A DNA stretch of 64,000 bases, taken from contig CAJIZV010000001.1 of the NCBI GenBank assembly GCA_905181935.1, positions 248,001 through 312,000 of the forward strand, in the 5' to 3' direction. The first letter of the stretch is position 1. Each line of letters opens with the position of its first letter. Below the pieces are notes generated by a model. That model was not told the DNA's origin and made no database searches. It was given only the letters and a program-made list of their open reading frames with translations. The position numbers and the translations under genes were made by a program. Positions 27,635 through 36,028 of the stretch are shown here, in pieces. The DNA is from an uncultured Amylibacter sp. GTDB taxonomy: Bacteria; Pseudomonadota; Alphaproteobacteria; Rhodobacterales; Rhodobacteraceae.

Positions 27635-27689
27635 TCGTTCCTCCCAAAACAAATATACTAAGAGAATCAAAGTATATTCGATTATAATG

Positions 27690-27793
27690 CATTATATGTA
27701 TACAGATACAATCTATAAAAATACATAGGATTGCATATTGCATCCATTTAGAAGATTCTGTTATGATAAATATAACAAAAACAGTGAACTAAG
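27690..27793. promoter_or_regulatory. Unique divergent promoter region of TRAP copy A
   Basis: The 104 bp between the repeat edge and the GntR start are unrelated to the matching region of copy B, so each transporter copy has its own control sequence. A GTATAC core at 27698-27703 (ATGTATACAG) resembles the fuller palindrome in front of copy B, and ATACAATCT at 27706-27714 is shared with it. These are candidate GntR sites. No convincing -35/-10 pair could be fixed. Confidence 0.45.
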
Positions 27794-28447
27794 ATGGCGC
27801 GCACAGCTGATAAATTAATTTCTAATATTAGAAGAGAAGTATCCTCGGGTATTCTAAAACCTGGAGATCAACTAGAAGTTAATGCACTTGCTGAAAGATT
27901 TGGAGTATCCAGAACCCCAATTAGAGAGGCCATTCGAGCGCTTGTTGATTACGGCGTCCTAGAAACTCGCCCCAGAAAAGGTTCATTTGTAAGAATATTA
28001 AATGCAAAGCAATTGTTTGATTTGTTTCAAGTTGCCGCTGAATTAGAAGGCATGGCATGTAGGCTGGCTTCACTGTCTCTTACAGAATGTAGTGTTAAAG
28101 CAATAGGACTTGAGTTAGCGAAGTGTAAAAAAGCTGCTGAAAAAGAAAATAATATTGAGTATGCCATGGCTAACTTGGGCTTTCATACTGCTATACATAA
28201 CGCTAGTGGAAATGATTGGCTTATAGAGCAATTAAGACAGCTACAAATAAATTTAAATTCATACAGAACTATGCCATATAAAATTCGAGGTAGAATCCAA
28301 AAATCCACAGATGAACATAGAGTTATTTGTGATGCCATACTTTCTGGTGATGGAGACACCGCATGTAATTTGATGCGCGATCATATGATGTTACAAGGCA
28401 AAAGATTACCAACAATCATTGCAACACTTGAGCAGCAAAAAAAATAA
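27794..28447 (+). CDS. GntR-family (FCD) transcriptional regulator beside TRAP copy A
   Basis: A 217-aa regulator: an N-terminal GntR winged helix (about 1-70, with FGVSRTPIREAIRAL as recognition helix region) and a C-terminal all-helical FCD ligand domain (about 75-210, with metal/ligand histidines in FHTAIH and DEHRVI). It is divergent from dctP copy A and so most likely controls it. It is a paralogue, not a duplicate, of the regulator at 37153: motifs such as RGRI...EH and the overall order match, but identity looks only about one third. The effector is presumably the carried dicarboxylate or a derivative. Confidence 0.9.
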   Translation: MARTADKLISNIRREVSSGILKPGDQLEVNALAERFGVSRTPIREAIRALVDYGVLETRPRKGSFVRILNAKQLFDLFQVAAELEGMACRLASLSLTECSVKAIGLELAKCKKAAEKENNIEYAMANLGFHTAIHNASGNDWLIEQLRQLQINLNSYRTMPYKIRGRIQKSTDEHRVICDAILSGDGDTACNLMRDHMMLQGKRLPTIIATLEQQKK

Positions 28448-28806
28448 TATCCTAATGTTTTAATTACATAATAAGAATGAAAATAATAATAGCATAAATC
28501 ATTATTGCAATCAGTTTGTACATGGCAAAACGGCTACCAAACAAACATCATTTAAATGCAGCTCCAACCCTAAACGCTGGAAATCAAAAGATCAGGACAC
28601 CTGGGAACTATACAAAGAGGCTTTAAATAGAACATGCAAATCTTAAAGTCGTAGTTCCGCTGGCTATATTGAGAATAGGAATTCATATTGAGTTAACTGC
28701 TTCTAACATTACTGATATTGGAGTAATCATACTATTTCATGGGCCCAAAGTTAGGCATCAAAATCCACTTTATGGAACCAAGAACTTTAATAGAACTGAA
28801 TTAACT
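28448..28806. other. 359-bp intergenic stretch with a possible gene relic
   Basis: No intact gene. On the plus strand a start-less open frame of about 57 codons ends at a TAA near 28646 and includes the protein-like NPKRWKSKDQDTWELYKEAL. This faintly recalls short DNA-associated or phage-type proteins with an NPKR-x-SK...YE-YK pattern, but the resemblance is from memory and unverified. I read it as a decayed fragment. Confidence 0.35.
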
Positions 28807-29553
28807 TTAGCCAATATTACACATCATTGCACTACCGAACGCTTCGAAAAGTGGCTTAGATACATTATCTTGAGACGCGTTCCATTCTGGATGCCACTGA
28901 ACCGCATATGCAAAATTAGTAGCATTTTCTACACGAAGAGCCTCAGGAGTACCATCTGTTGCGTAGCCTTCAATTATTATTCGGCTACCAGCGTCCTTAA
29001 TCCCCTGCCCATGAAGGGAGTTCGTTGTCACAATATCTTTACCAAAAATTTTTGCAAAATGTCCACCTGGGACTAGTTCAACATCATGCCGCATCGCAAA
29101 TTTTTCATCTATAGTACCATCAGGAGGCATACGGTGATTCATGCGCCCTGATATTTCACGTATTTCCGGGTGTAAAGATCCACCGAAAGCAACATTAAAT
29201 TCTTGAAATCCTCGACAAATACCCAGAATTGGTACCCCTAGCTGAACACAAGAACGAATTAATGGAAGAGTTACGGCATCACGATCACGATCAAAAACAC
29301 CATGCGCCTCGGTTTCTGCTTCTCCATATTCACTTGGGTGGATATTGGGACGGGCTCCAGTTAACAAAATACCATCAAAACGTTCACAAAGCTCATCTAT
29401 ATTAGTAATAGCTGGTAAAGCAGGAAATATTACCGGCATTGCCTTAGTAACATTATAAATAGCCTCAAGATTAGCTGTACCCGCAAGTTGCACTGGATAA
29501 GAATCATCCTGCAAATAAGAGTTGGAAACAATTCCAACGACTGAGCGTCTCAT
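28807..29553 (-). CDS. Class I glutamine amidotransferase-like hydrolase (PuuD type)
   Basis: A 248-aa peptidase C26 protein resembling gamma-glutamyl-gamma-aminobutyrate hydrolase. The nucleophile cysteine lies in ILGICRGFQEFN near residue 115, the oxyanion-type LTGARPNIHPSEY block near 60 is typical of PuuD, and the catalytic His-x-Glu is in QWHPEW near residue 229. It would release glutamate from a gamma-glutamylated amine or amino acid. No gamma-glutamyl ligase or other putrescine genes are nearby, so pathway membership is open. It stands alone between the GntR gene and a long gene-free stretch. Confidence 0.85.
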   Translation of the reverse strand: MRRSVVGIVSNSYLQDDSYPVQLAGTANLEAIYNVTKAMPVIFPALPAITNIDELCERFDGILLTGARPNIHPSEYGEAETEAHGVFDRDRDAVTLPLIRSCVQLGVPILGICRGFQEFNVAFGGSLHPEIREISGRMNHRMPPDGTIDEKFAMRHDVELVPGGHFAKIFGKDIVTTNSLHGQGIKDAGSRIIIEGYATDGTPEALRVENATNFAYAVQWHPEWNASQDNVSKPLFEAFGSAMMCNIG

Positions 29554-30270
29554 AGAAAGTCCTGTATTTATTTTAATATGCTTAGTTTAATTTAGTTTGA
29601 CATAAAAAATGTAAACATTTTTTATGCATTAATTGTATTGTTTCTCCCTAGGGTGAGCCAATGTGACCCAGTCCTGAATTCACATGGTTATAAAAAAATT
29701 AAGTTATACATGAAACAAACTTTGTCTACATCCATAATAAATTATTTTAATCAAATGAAAACCTCAATGATTTTAATTCATACCATAAGCCTTCAAGTCT
29801 AGTTGGCATTTATTTATAAATTTGATGTCCCATACAAACCAAGCCTAGAAGGTTTTTAGCCGATTATGTGATTTCAAAAGCCCTGTAGGAAATAGCTTTT
29901 ATCCAAAGTCCAAGTACAAAACAAGTTTTAGATTCATTCAAAGTTGTAGTTGATCAACGAGAAATACCATTTCCGCTGACGAGCACATCACATACTTAAA
30001 CTAATATTAAAGCGACCTATTTAAGATAAAAAATATGAAAATAATGAATATATTAGTTTGTATTCTTGCGTGAAAAATCAAATTATTTTTTTTATAATTA
30101 TATATTCGCAAATGCACACATTCATAACATATCTATTATTATTAACTTTGAAATTGTTTTATAATAATACAGTATAAACTTATAATTAATGTAAAATTCT
30201 TTCGCAAAACAATGGCAACCCAACATTAAAAATCCGTGTAAACTTACTCTCATTATCAGGACAAACAAAA
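29554..30270. other. 717-bp AT-rich gene-free region
   Basis: The longest gap in the window. I found no open frame with a start, ribosome site and protein-like composition on either strand. Several AT runs (including eight T near 30090) and short conventional palindromes are present. It carries the promoters for the leftward hydrolase and the rightward oxidoreductase. Together with the two relic-like gaps nearby it marks this block as a site of past rearrangement. Confidence 0.4.
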
Positions 30271-31245
30271 ATGGCACTAACAGCAATAATTGAAAAGCAT
30301 GGTGGACCAGAACAGTTTAAATTAGTGGACCGTGATGTTGGTGAACCTATAGCTGGTGAAATTCGCATCGCTCATAAATTTATAGGCCTTAATTTCATAG
30401 ATGTGTACCAACGAAAAGGACTATACCCAATGCAATTACCACATGCGATGGGCATGGAAGCTTCTGGAATGATCGAGGCTGTGGGCGAAGGCGTAACTCA
30501 TCTTAAAGTTGGTGATCGTGCTGCTTATGCATCCAATCCACCTGGCGCCTATACTGAGGCGCGTGTAATGCCTGCTGCTCAAGTTTGTCCATTGCCTAAT
30601 GGCATTTCATACGAGGAAGGTGCGGCAATGATGCTCAAGGGAATGACCGTTGAATATTTATTTCACCGTACGTTCCCCATTAAATCAGGCGATACCGTTT
30701 TGTTTCATGCGGCTGCTGGTGGTGTGGGTCTTTTCGCCTGCCAATGGGCCCGTTCAGAAGGGATTACATTAATTGGAACAGCTGGAACAGACGAAAAATG
30801 TCAACTAGCCCTTAAATACGGTGCGACACATTGCCTAAACTACCGAAATGATGATTGGGTTTCTCAAGTTCGGAAACTAACAGATGGCAAAGGCGTTGAC
30901 GTAGTTATGGACGCTGTAGGAAAAGATACTTTTGATGGATCACTCAATTCTCTAAAACAACTTGGTATGATGATCTCTTTTGGGAATGCTTCAGGTTCAG
31001 TTCCCCCTTTTGATGTCAGTATTCTAGGGAAAAAGGGCTCATTAAAAATTACGCGCCCAACAATATTTACCCACATAGGTAAGCATGAGACCTGTCAGGC
31101 CATGGCACAACATCTTGCAAAAAAAGTACTGGCGGGAGATGTTAAGATAAACATTGGCCAGCGATTTGCATTACGAGATGTAGCAAAAGCACATGAAACG
31201 TTGGAGGCACGAAAGACATCAGGCTGCACTGTATTGAGTATCTAA
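30271..31245 (+). CDS. NADPH:quinone oxidoreductase, zinc-independent MDR family
   Basis: A 324-aa medium-chain reductase of the quinone oxidoreductase (Qor) class, which makes one- or two-electron reductions of quinones or enones with NADPH. The GroES-like N-domain is followed by the cofactor Rossmann motif AAAGGVGLFACQWA near residue 150, and the zinc-ligand cysteines of true alcohol dehydrogenases are missing. The Qor-type YQRKGLYP segment lies near residue 47. It is a single gene facing the matB end. Electrons may go to detoxification of quinones, but nothing nearby tests that. Confidence 0.88.
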   Translation: MALTAIIEKHGGPEQFKLVDRDVGEPIAGEIRIAHKFIGLNFIDVYQRKGLYPMQLPHAMGMEASGMIEAVGEGVTHLKVGDRAAYASNPPGAYTEARVMPAAQVCPLPNGISYEEGAAMMLKGMTVEYLFHRTFPIKSGDTVLFHAAAGGVGLFACQWARSEGITLIGTAGTDEKCQLALKYGATHCLNYRNDDWVSQVRKLTDGKGVDVVMDAVGKDTFDGSLNSLKQLGMMISFGNASGSVPPFDVSILGKKGSLKITRPTIFTHIGKHETCQAMAQHLAKKVLAGDVKINIGQRFALRDVAKAHETLEARKTSGCTVLSI

Positions 31246-31334
31246 GCTTTAATCCTTTTTTTACGATCGCTCACAATCAAAAATTCCAAGCCAAAAACAC
31301 AAGAGTATTACTGTAAAAATTTTAGATATTGATC

Positions 31335-32852
31335 TTATGATAAAAATATTTCTTTGTACTTTTCACGAAGTACGTTTTTTTGCACCTTACCCATAGTATT
31401 TCTTGGTAACTGATTCATGATTATAAGTTTCCTAGGATGTTTGTAGCGTGCCAATTTCTCAAATATTTTATTTTCTATCACAGAAATTTTAAACTCCACA
31501 TTTGTGTCTTCAATAACTAAAATCCCGAGTGGCGTTTCACCAAAATCAGGATGAGGAACACCGATAACTGCACTTTCAACCACACCAGGTTGGTCATCTA
31601 ATACTAATTCAATTTCCTTAGGGTATACGTTGAAACCACCCGAAATAATAAGATCTTTCTCACGTCCAATGATTTGAAGATAACCATCTTCATCAACAAG
31701 GCCAAGGTCTCCCGTAATAAAAAAGCCATCTTCACGGAGCTCTTCTTTTGTCTTTTCAGGCATATTCCAGTAGCCTTTAAATACATTTGGCCCTCTAACT
31801 TCCAAATTACCAATTTCTCCTGTGGCTAACTCAAGGCCACTTTCAGGATCCGTTATCTTTATTTCAACACCCGGCAAGGCGAAGCCAACAGTCCCGGCTC
31901 TACGCTCACCATCATATGGATTTGAAGTACTCATATTTGTTTCGGTCATCCCATAACGCTCTAATATACGATGGCCAGTACAGTTTTCAAATTCAATATG
32001 AGTTTCAGCCAATAGTGGGGCACTTCCAGAAATAAATAGGCGCATATTTTTTGTTAATTCTGCATCAAAAGCAGTTTCAGATAAAAGGCGTGTATAAAAT
32101 GTTGGGACCCCCATCAATACTGTCGCTTTCGGCATATTATCAAGTATTTGACTTACATCAAATCTTGGCATTAAAATAATCTTACACCCAGACATGAGAG
32201 AAACATTTACTGCTACGAATAGTCCATGAGTATGAAATATTGGCAATGCATGAAGCAATACATCTTGATCATTAAATTTCCAATATTTTGTAAGCGTCTT
32301 TGAATTAGATAATAAATTATTTTGAGTCAGCATAGCACCTTTTGATTTACCAGTTGTGCCTGATGTATAAAGAAACGCAGCTAAGTCATCTCCATTGGTG
32401 TCTACAGGGGAAAAACTATTTTTTTGTTGTTTAGCAAGATCTGTAATGCTTCCTGTTCCATCTGCGTTTAATGTTTTGAGAGTGACCCCAAATTTTTCCA
32501 ATATAGGCTTCATATCATCTACTTTTTTTTCATCACAGATAAATAGCTTCGCACCACTGTCATCTATAAAATAGCCCACTTCAGCAGTTGTATAGCCAGT
32601 ATTTAAAGGTAGAAAAATAACGCCTGATTGGATACAAGCAGCATATACACATAAAGATGTTACCGACTTTTCAGCTTGAATGGCAACTCTGTCTCCCTTT
32701 TTTAAACCGAGAGCATGAAATGCATTTGCAAGACGTGATGCTATTGCGACAAAATTACCATGAGTTGTGATTTTACCATCAATAGTTTCAATAAATGGTG
32801 TATCAGAACCTATATATCCTCCAAATAATGTATCGTATAATGGGTTGCTCAT
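31335..32852 (-). CDS. matB: Malonyl-CoA synthetase
   Basis: ATP-dependent ligase that makes malonyl-CoA from malonate and CoA. The 505-aa ANL-family protein has the P-loop-like TSGTTGKSKG at about 163-172, the motif ERYGMTETNMSTSNPYDGERR near 300 that is characteristic of MatB (the arginine pair contacts the malonate carboxylate), the hinge aspartate in TGDLG, and the C-terminal catalytic lysine in NTMGKVQKN near 490. It follows matA by 9 bp, so malonate is activated by MatB and decarboxylated by MatA to acetyl-CoA. Confidence 0.94.
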   Translation of the reverse strand: MSNPLYDTLFGGYIGSDTPFIETIDGKITTHGNFVAIASRLANAFHALGLKKGDRVAIQAEKSVTSLCVYAACIQSGVIFLPLNTGYTTAEVGYFIDDSGAKLFICDEKKVDDMKPILEKFGVTLKTLNADGTGSITDLAKQQKNSFSPVDTNGDDLAAFLYTSGTTGKSKGAMLTQNNLLSNSKTLTKYWKFNDQDVLLHALPIFHTHGLFVAVNVSLMSGCKIILMPRFDVSQILDNMPKATVLMGVPTFYTRLLSETAFDAELTKNMRLFISGSAPLLAETHIEFENCTGHRILERYGMTETNMSTSNPYDGERRAGTVGFALPGVEIKITDPESGLELATGEIGNLEVRGPNVFKGYWNMPEKTKEELREDGFFITGDLGLVDEDGYLQIIGREKDLIISGGFNVYPKEIELVLDDQPGVVESAVIGVPHPDFGETPLGILVIEDTNVEFKISVIENKIFEKLARYKHPRKLIIMNQLPRNTMGKVQKNVLREKYKEIFLS

Positions 32853-32861
32853 AGTTCGTTC

Positions 32862-34109
32862 CTAAAGTTTTTCTTTGATGGCTGCTTTATTAAGAGAAGT
32901 AACTTCAATGGATGCTGCTATTTTTTTTTCTGAAGCGAATTTCTCGTGATTAGATGGAATAAGAGAGAGATCATAAAGATAGTTAACCATAGCTCCAAGT
33001 GATTGTAGTTCACCTTTTTTTGAAATGTCTGCATTTTCGTGGATTGCATGCACCAGTGCGCCATTGCCCAAATGGAAGCGCGCAACCGAATCATAGGGAA
33101 ATCCATTATCATGCTTCCCATTTAGTAAGTAATGCGCGGCTAACTTTGAAATATCATTAGAAGCATATCCAATTGTTTTTCTGCCAGTCTCTTCAAGCCA
33201 TTTTTTAAAAGTTGGTATCGGTGAAAGTGTGACAAAAGTCTTCAAGTTTGTTAATTCGTAGGATAAATCCTCAACAACTTGCTTAATTAAAGAGTTTCCA
33301 AAGGATATTCCTGCTAAACCAGATTGGCAGTTTGAAATAGAATAAAAGACTGCCGTGTTGGCTTGCACATGATCGCCTTTTGCCCGCTTATAACTTAACA
33401 CCGATTGAATCGAATTAGGGACACCGTATGTCAAAGCAACCTCAACGAAAATGAGTGGCTCATTGGGCATTGAAGGATGAAAGAAGGCAAAACATCGTCT
33501 ATCTTCTGGCTCTAATCGGCTTCTTAAGTCTTCCCAGCTCGTAATTTCGTGCACAGCTTCGTATTGAATAATTTTTTCTAATACATCTGCTGGACTTTGC
33601 CAACTAATTGGCTGAAGTACAAGAAATCCACGATTAAACCAAGATGTAAATAGATGACGGAAATCCAAATCAACGGCAGCTAAATCTGGGTTGTCTCTAA
33701 CATATCTTAATAGATCAGACCGCATTGCGACAAGTCTTCCAGTCGCTGCAGGTACTTGGTTTAAGCGGCGGACCAGCTCTTGTCGCCTTGATTCAGAGGC
33801 GGTCATAAATGCGCGATAACACGACTTTGTTTTATTAATTTCATATTCTGCTAAAGTCTTTCGAATACTATCTGGTTTGATATCAAGCTCAAGTGAGAGA
33901 TAATTGAAAAATTCTAATTTTTCCTCATTATTGAGTACAAGATATCGATCCAATATTTTGCGTGCTAATGTAACACCCGATACTTCGCCACTACTTCCCA
34001 ATAGGACTTCAATAAGATCATATATATTACGTGAATCTTTTTCCTTTGACCACGCCCAGCTTTGAGGCCTATCAAAAACTGCTGTAAGTATGTTGACAAA
34101 TTGTTTCAA
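32862..34109 (-). CDS. matA: Malonyl-CoA decarboxylase
   Basis: Decarboxylates malonyl-CoA to acetyl-CoA. The 415-aa protein has the MCD N-terminal helical domain (EVSGVTLARKILDRY near 45) and a GNAT-like catalytic C-domain with FFHPSMPNEPLIFVEVAL near 210, FYSISNCQSGLAGISFGN near 250, and the late FHLGNGALVHAIHENAD carrying the conserved histidine. Translation appears to start at a TTG whose TTGA overlaps the dctM stop; no ATG is available upstream. The first nine bases of the gene lie inside the duplicated block. The family N-terminus appears complete, so the gene looks intact. Confidence 0.92.
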   Translation of the reverse strand: MKQFVNILTAVFDRPQSWAWSKEKDSRNIYDLIEVLLGSSGEVSGVTLARKILDRYLVLNNEEKLEFFNYLSLELDIKPDSIRKTLAEYEINKTKSCYRAFMTASESRRQELVRRLNQVPAATGRLVAMRSDLLRYVRDNPDLAAVDLDFRHLFTSWFNRGFLVLQPISWQSPADVLEKIIQYEAVHEITSWEDLRSRLEPEDRRCFAFFHPSMPNEPLIFVEVALTYGVPNSIQSVLSYKRAKGDHVQANTAVFYSISNCQSGLAGISFGNSLIKQVVEDLSYELTNLKTFVTLSPIPTFKKWLEETGRKTIGYASNDISKLAAHYLLNGKHDNGFPYDSVARFHLGNGALVHAIHENADISKKGELQSLGAMVNYLYDLSLIPSNHEKFASEKKIAASIEVTSLNKAAIKEKL

Positions 34110-35422
34110 CGTGCGAGCCCCATCATTTTATCAGGCAACCAAGTTGCAAGGCTTGGAAATACACAAAGTAAGATGATTGCTAGAACCATACAGGCCACAA
34201 AAGGAAGTGACCCTGTTAATATAGTTTTAAGAGGGATATCTGGCGCAATGCCATTAATCACATAGAGGTTTAGTCCAACTGGTGGCGAGATTAAGCCAAT
34301 TTCCATGTTAATGGTTAGCACAACGGCAAACCAAATCGGATCAAAACCTGCAATGGTGATTATGGGCAATAAAATAGGCGCTGCCATTAATATTACAGCA
34401 ACTGGGGGTAGAAAAAAGCCTGCAATCAAAAGAAAAATATTAATAGCTATCATTAATACCCATCGATTTACATCTAAAGTTCCAATCCATTCTGCAATCG
34501 ATTGCGTAATGTACAGACTTGAAAGCATATAAGAAAACACACCTGCAGCTGCGATAATAAATAAAATCATTACGCTTTCTTTTGTGCTGTCACGCAAAAC
34601 CTGCCACAAGAGACGAGGATGCCAGAGTTTGTAAATAATCATTGCTATTAATAGACATAGCAATGCGCCGACAGCAGCAGTTTCAGATGGCGTCGCAATA
34701 CCGCCATACATCGCATATAATACTCCAAGGATTATCAATATAAAAGGTATTACGCGAGGTAAAATTTCAAACCTTTCCTGCCAAGAGTATGAACGCGACG
34801 ACAACAGTGCAGTATTTCCTGATTTCCATGTTGAATATAAAGACCATGCCATAAATAAAATCACGAGTAACAAACCAGGAATTACACCTGCTAAAAATAA
34901 GCGGCCAATGGATGTTTCAGTTGCAATACCATAAACGATCATGGTTACAGATGGTGGAATTAGAATTCCTAATGTACCGCCTGCTGCGATAGAGCCTGCG
35001 GCAACTCCATCAGGGTATCCACGTTTACGCATTTCTGGGATACCCATCTTCCCAATAGCTGCACAAGTAGCGGGACTTGATCCAGACATAGCAGCAAATA
35101 AAGCACATGCTCCAAGATTTGAAATCACTAATCCACCTGGAACTCGCGTTAGCCATCGTTCCAAAGCTTCATAGAGGTCTGCGCCAGCTCGGGTTGATGC
35201 TATCGAAGACCCCATAATGATAAACATGGGAATCGATAAAAGTGCAAAACTATCTAATTTACTAAATAAAATTTCAGGCATTAATTCAAGTGAACGAAGC
35301 CCATCAAAAGTAATTAAAAATCCAGCAGAGACAATCAATAAACCAATTGCAACTGAAACCCCAGAAAAAAGTACTACAATGGTTGAGATTGCGACCAGTG
35401 CACCAAGAAATAAAGGATCCAT
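34106..35422 (-). CDS. matM: Malonate TRAP transporter large permease (copy B)
   Basis: The 438-aa DctM-type subunit, identical to copy A at 24728. In this position it corresponds to MatM of the malonate TRAP system characterised in Sinorhizobium meliloti, judged by operon order rather than by a sequence comparison. Its TGA stop overlaps the TTG start of matA, so the permease and the decarboxylase are translationally coupled. It begins in a TAATG overlap with the small permease gene. Confidence 0.93.
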   Translation of the reverse strand: MDPLFLGALVAISTIVVLFSGVSVAIGLLIVSAGFLITFDGLRSLELMPEILFSKLDSFALLSIPMFIIMGSSIASTRAGADLYEALERWLTRVPGGLVISNLGACALFAAMSGSSPATCAAIGKMGIPEMRKRGYPDGVAAGSIAAGGTLGILIPPSVTMIVYGIATETSIGRLFLAGVIPGLLLVILFMAWSLYSTWKSGNTALLSSRSYSWQERFEILPRVIPFILIILGVLYAMYGGIATPSETAAVGALLCLLIAMIIYKLWHPRLLWQVLRDSTKESVMILFIIAAAGVFSYMLSSLYITQSIAEWIGTLDVNRWVLMIAINIFLLIAGFFLPPVAVILMAAPILLPIITIAGFDPIWFAVVLTINMEIGLISPPVGLNLYVINGIAPDIPLKTILTGSLPFVACMVLAIILLCVFPSLATWLPDKMMGLAR

Positions 35423-35970
35423 TAGTTTGCCTCCAAACCGAAAGGCGCATCTATCTTCAAGATAACAGCAACCAAGTCAGCTATAAATTGTAAAAGTAAA
35501 AGAGAGAAGCCAACTGGCAGAGCAAAGTACGGAATCCACAAGCGAACAGCCCATATTGTGTCTGATGTCCAACCTTTTGACCAGGCAAGGTGCCAGTAAT
35601 CATAACCATAATAAACCATGACAGCCACAATAGTTGATGAGAGGCTCAACGTAAAAATACTAAGACAGTAACGTAATCGAGGGGAACACATTATTGGAAT
35701 TAAGTCCACATTCACATGCCCTCGCATACTTTGTACATAAGGTAAGCCTATGAGTGTTGCCGTAACCATTAAGTACACAACCATTTCAGTTTGCCAAACA
35801 GTCGAACCATTCAAAACAAATCGAACAAAAATCATCTGACATGTAATAAAAACTGATAACAGTATCATTCCAGCCGAGATCCAACCTGAAAGTGTAGAGA
35901 TAGCTGCTACTATTCGCAGAAACCGGTTGTTGCCTGTCTTAGATTCTACAGCGGAGCTAACACTTGTCAT
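35422..35970 (-). CDS. matQ: Malonate TRAP transporter small permease (copy B)
   Basis: The 182-aa DctQ-type subunit with four predicted membrane segments, identical to copy A. It sits between the binding-protein gene and the large permease gene of the malonate operon. The start at 35970 is preceded by AAGGAAAA just beyond the intercistronic hairpin. Confidence 0.92.
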   Translation of the reverse strand: MTSVSSAVESKTGNNRFLRIVAAISTLSGWISAGMILLSVFITCQMIFVRFVLNGSTVWQTEMVVYLMVTATLIGLPYVQSMRGHVNVDLIPIMCSPRLRYCLSIFTLSLSSTIVAVMVYYGYDYWHLAWSKGWTSDTIWAVRLWIPYFALPVGFSLLLLQFIADLVAVILKIDAPFGLEAN

Positions 35971-35994
35971 CAAATTTTCCTTAAATAAGAGAAT

Positions 35995-36021
35995 GGGCAG
36001 CAATATAAACTACTGCTGCCC
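35995..36021. promoter_or_regulatory. Intercistronic hairpin between matP and matQ (copy B)
   Basis: The same 8-bp stem and 11-base loop as in copy A (stem arms 35995-36002 and 36014-36021). It lies after the binding-protein stop and before the matQ ribosome site. It is probably an mRNA-stabilising element that lets the binding protein be made in excess over the permeases. Confidence 0.7.
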
Positions 36022-36028
36022 AAAAAAA

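Larger units (their letters stand above)
24723..27689. repeat. Copy A of a 2,967-bp direct repeat carrying a whole TRAP transporter
   Basis: Contains dctP, dctQ and dctM plus 55 bp upstream of the dctP start. The three encoded proteins are identical to those of copy B at 34101-37067, and every nucleotide stretch I compared is identical at a constant offset of 9,378 bp. The edges are sharp. At the left the preceding base differs (24722 T against 34100 A). At the right identity ends after ATAATG (27689 / 37067). No terminal inverted repeats, target-site duplication or transposase accompany it. Confidence 0.97.

Noticed and set aside
28669-29076. 135-codon open frame on the plus strand
   Set aside because: Mostly antisense to the glutamine amidotransferase-like gene, which has clear catalytic motifs. 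The remainder lacks a ribosome site.
32862-34109. matA as a truncated gene because of its TTG start in the repeat edge
   Set aside because: The N-terminal helical domain of the family appears complete from the TTG, and TTGA coupling to the upstream gene is a normal arrangement.
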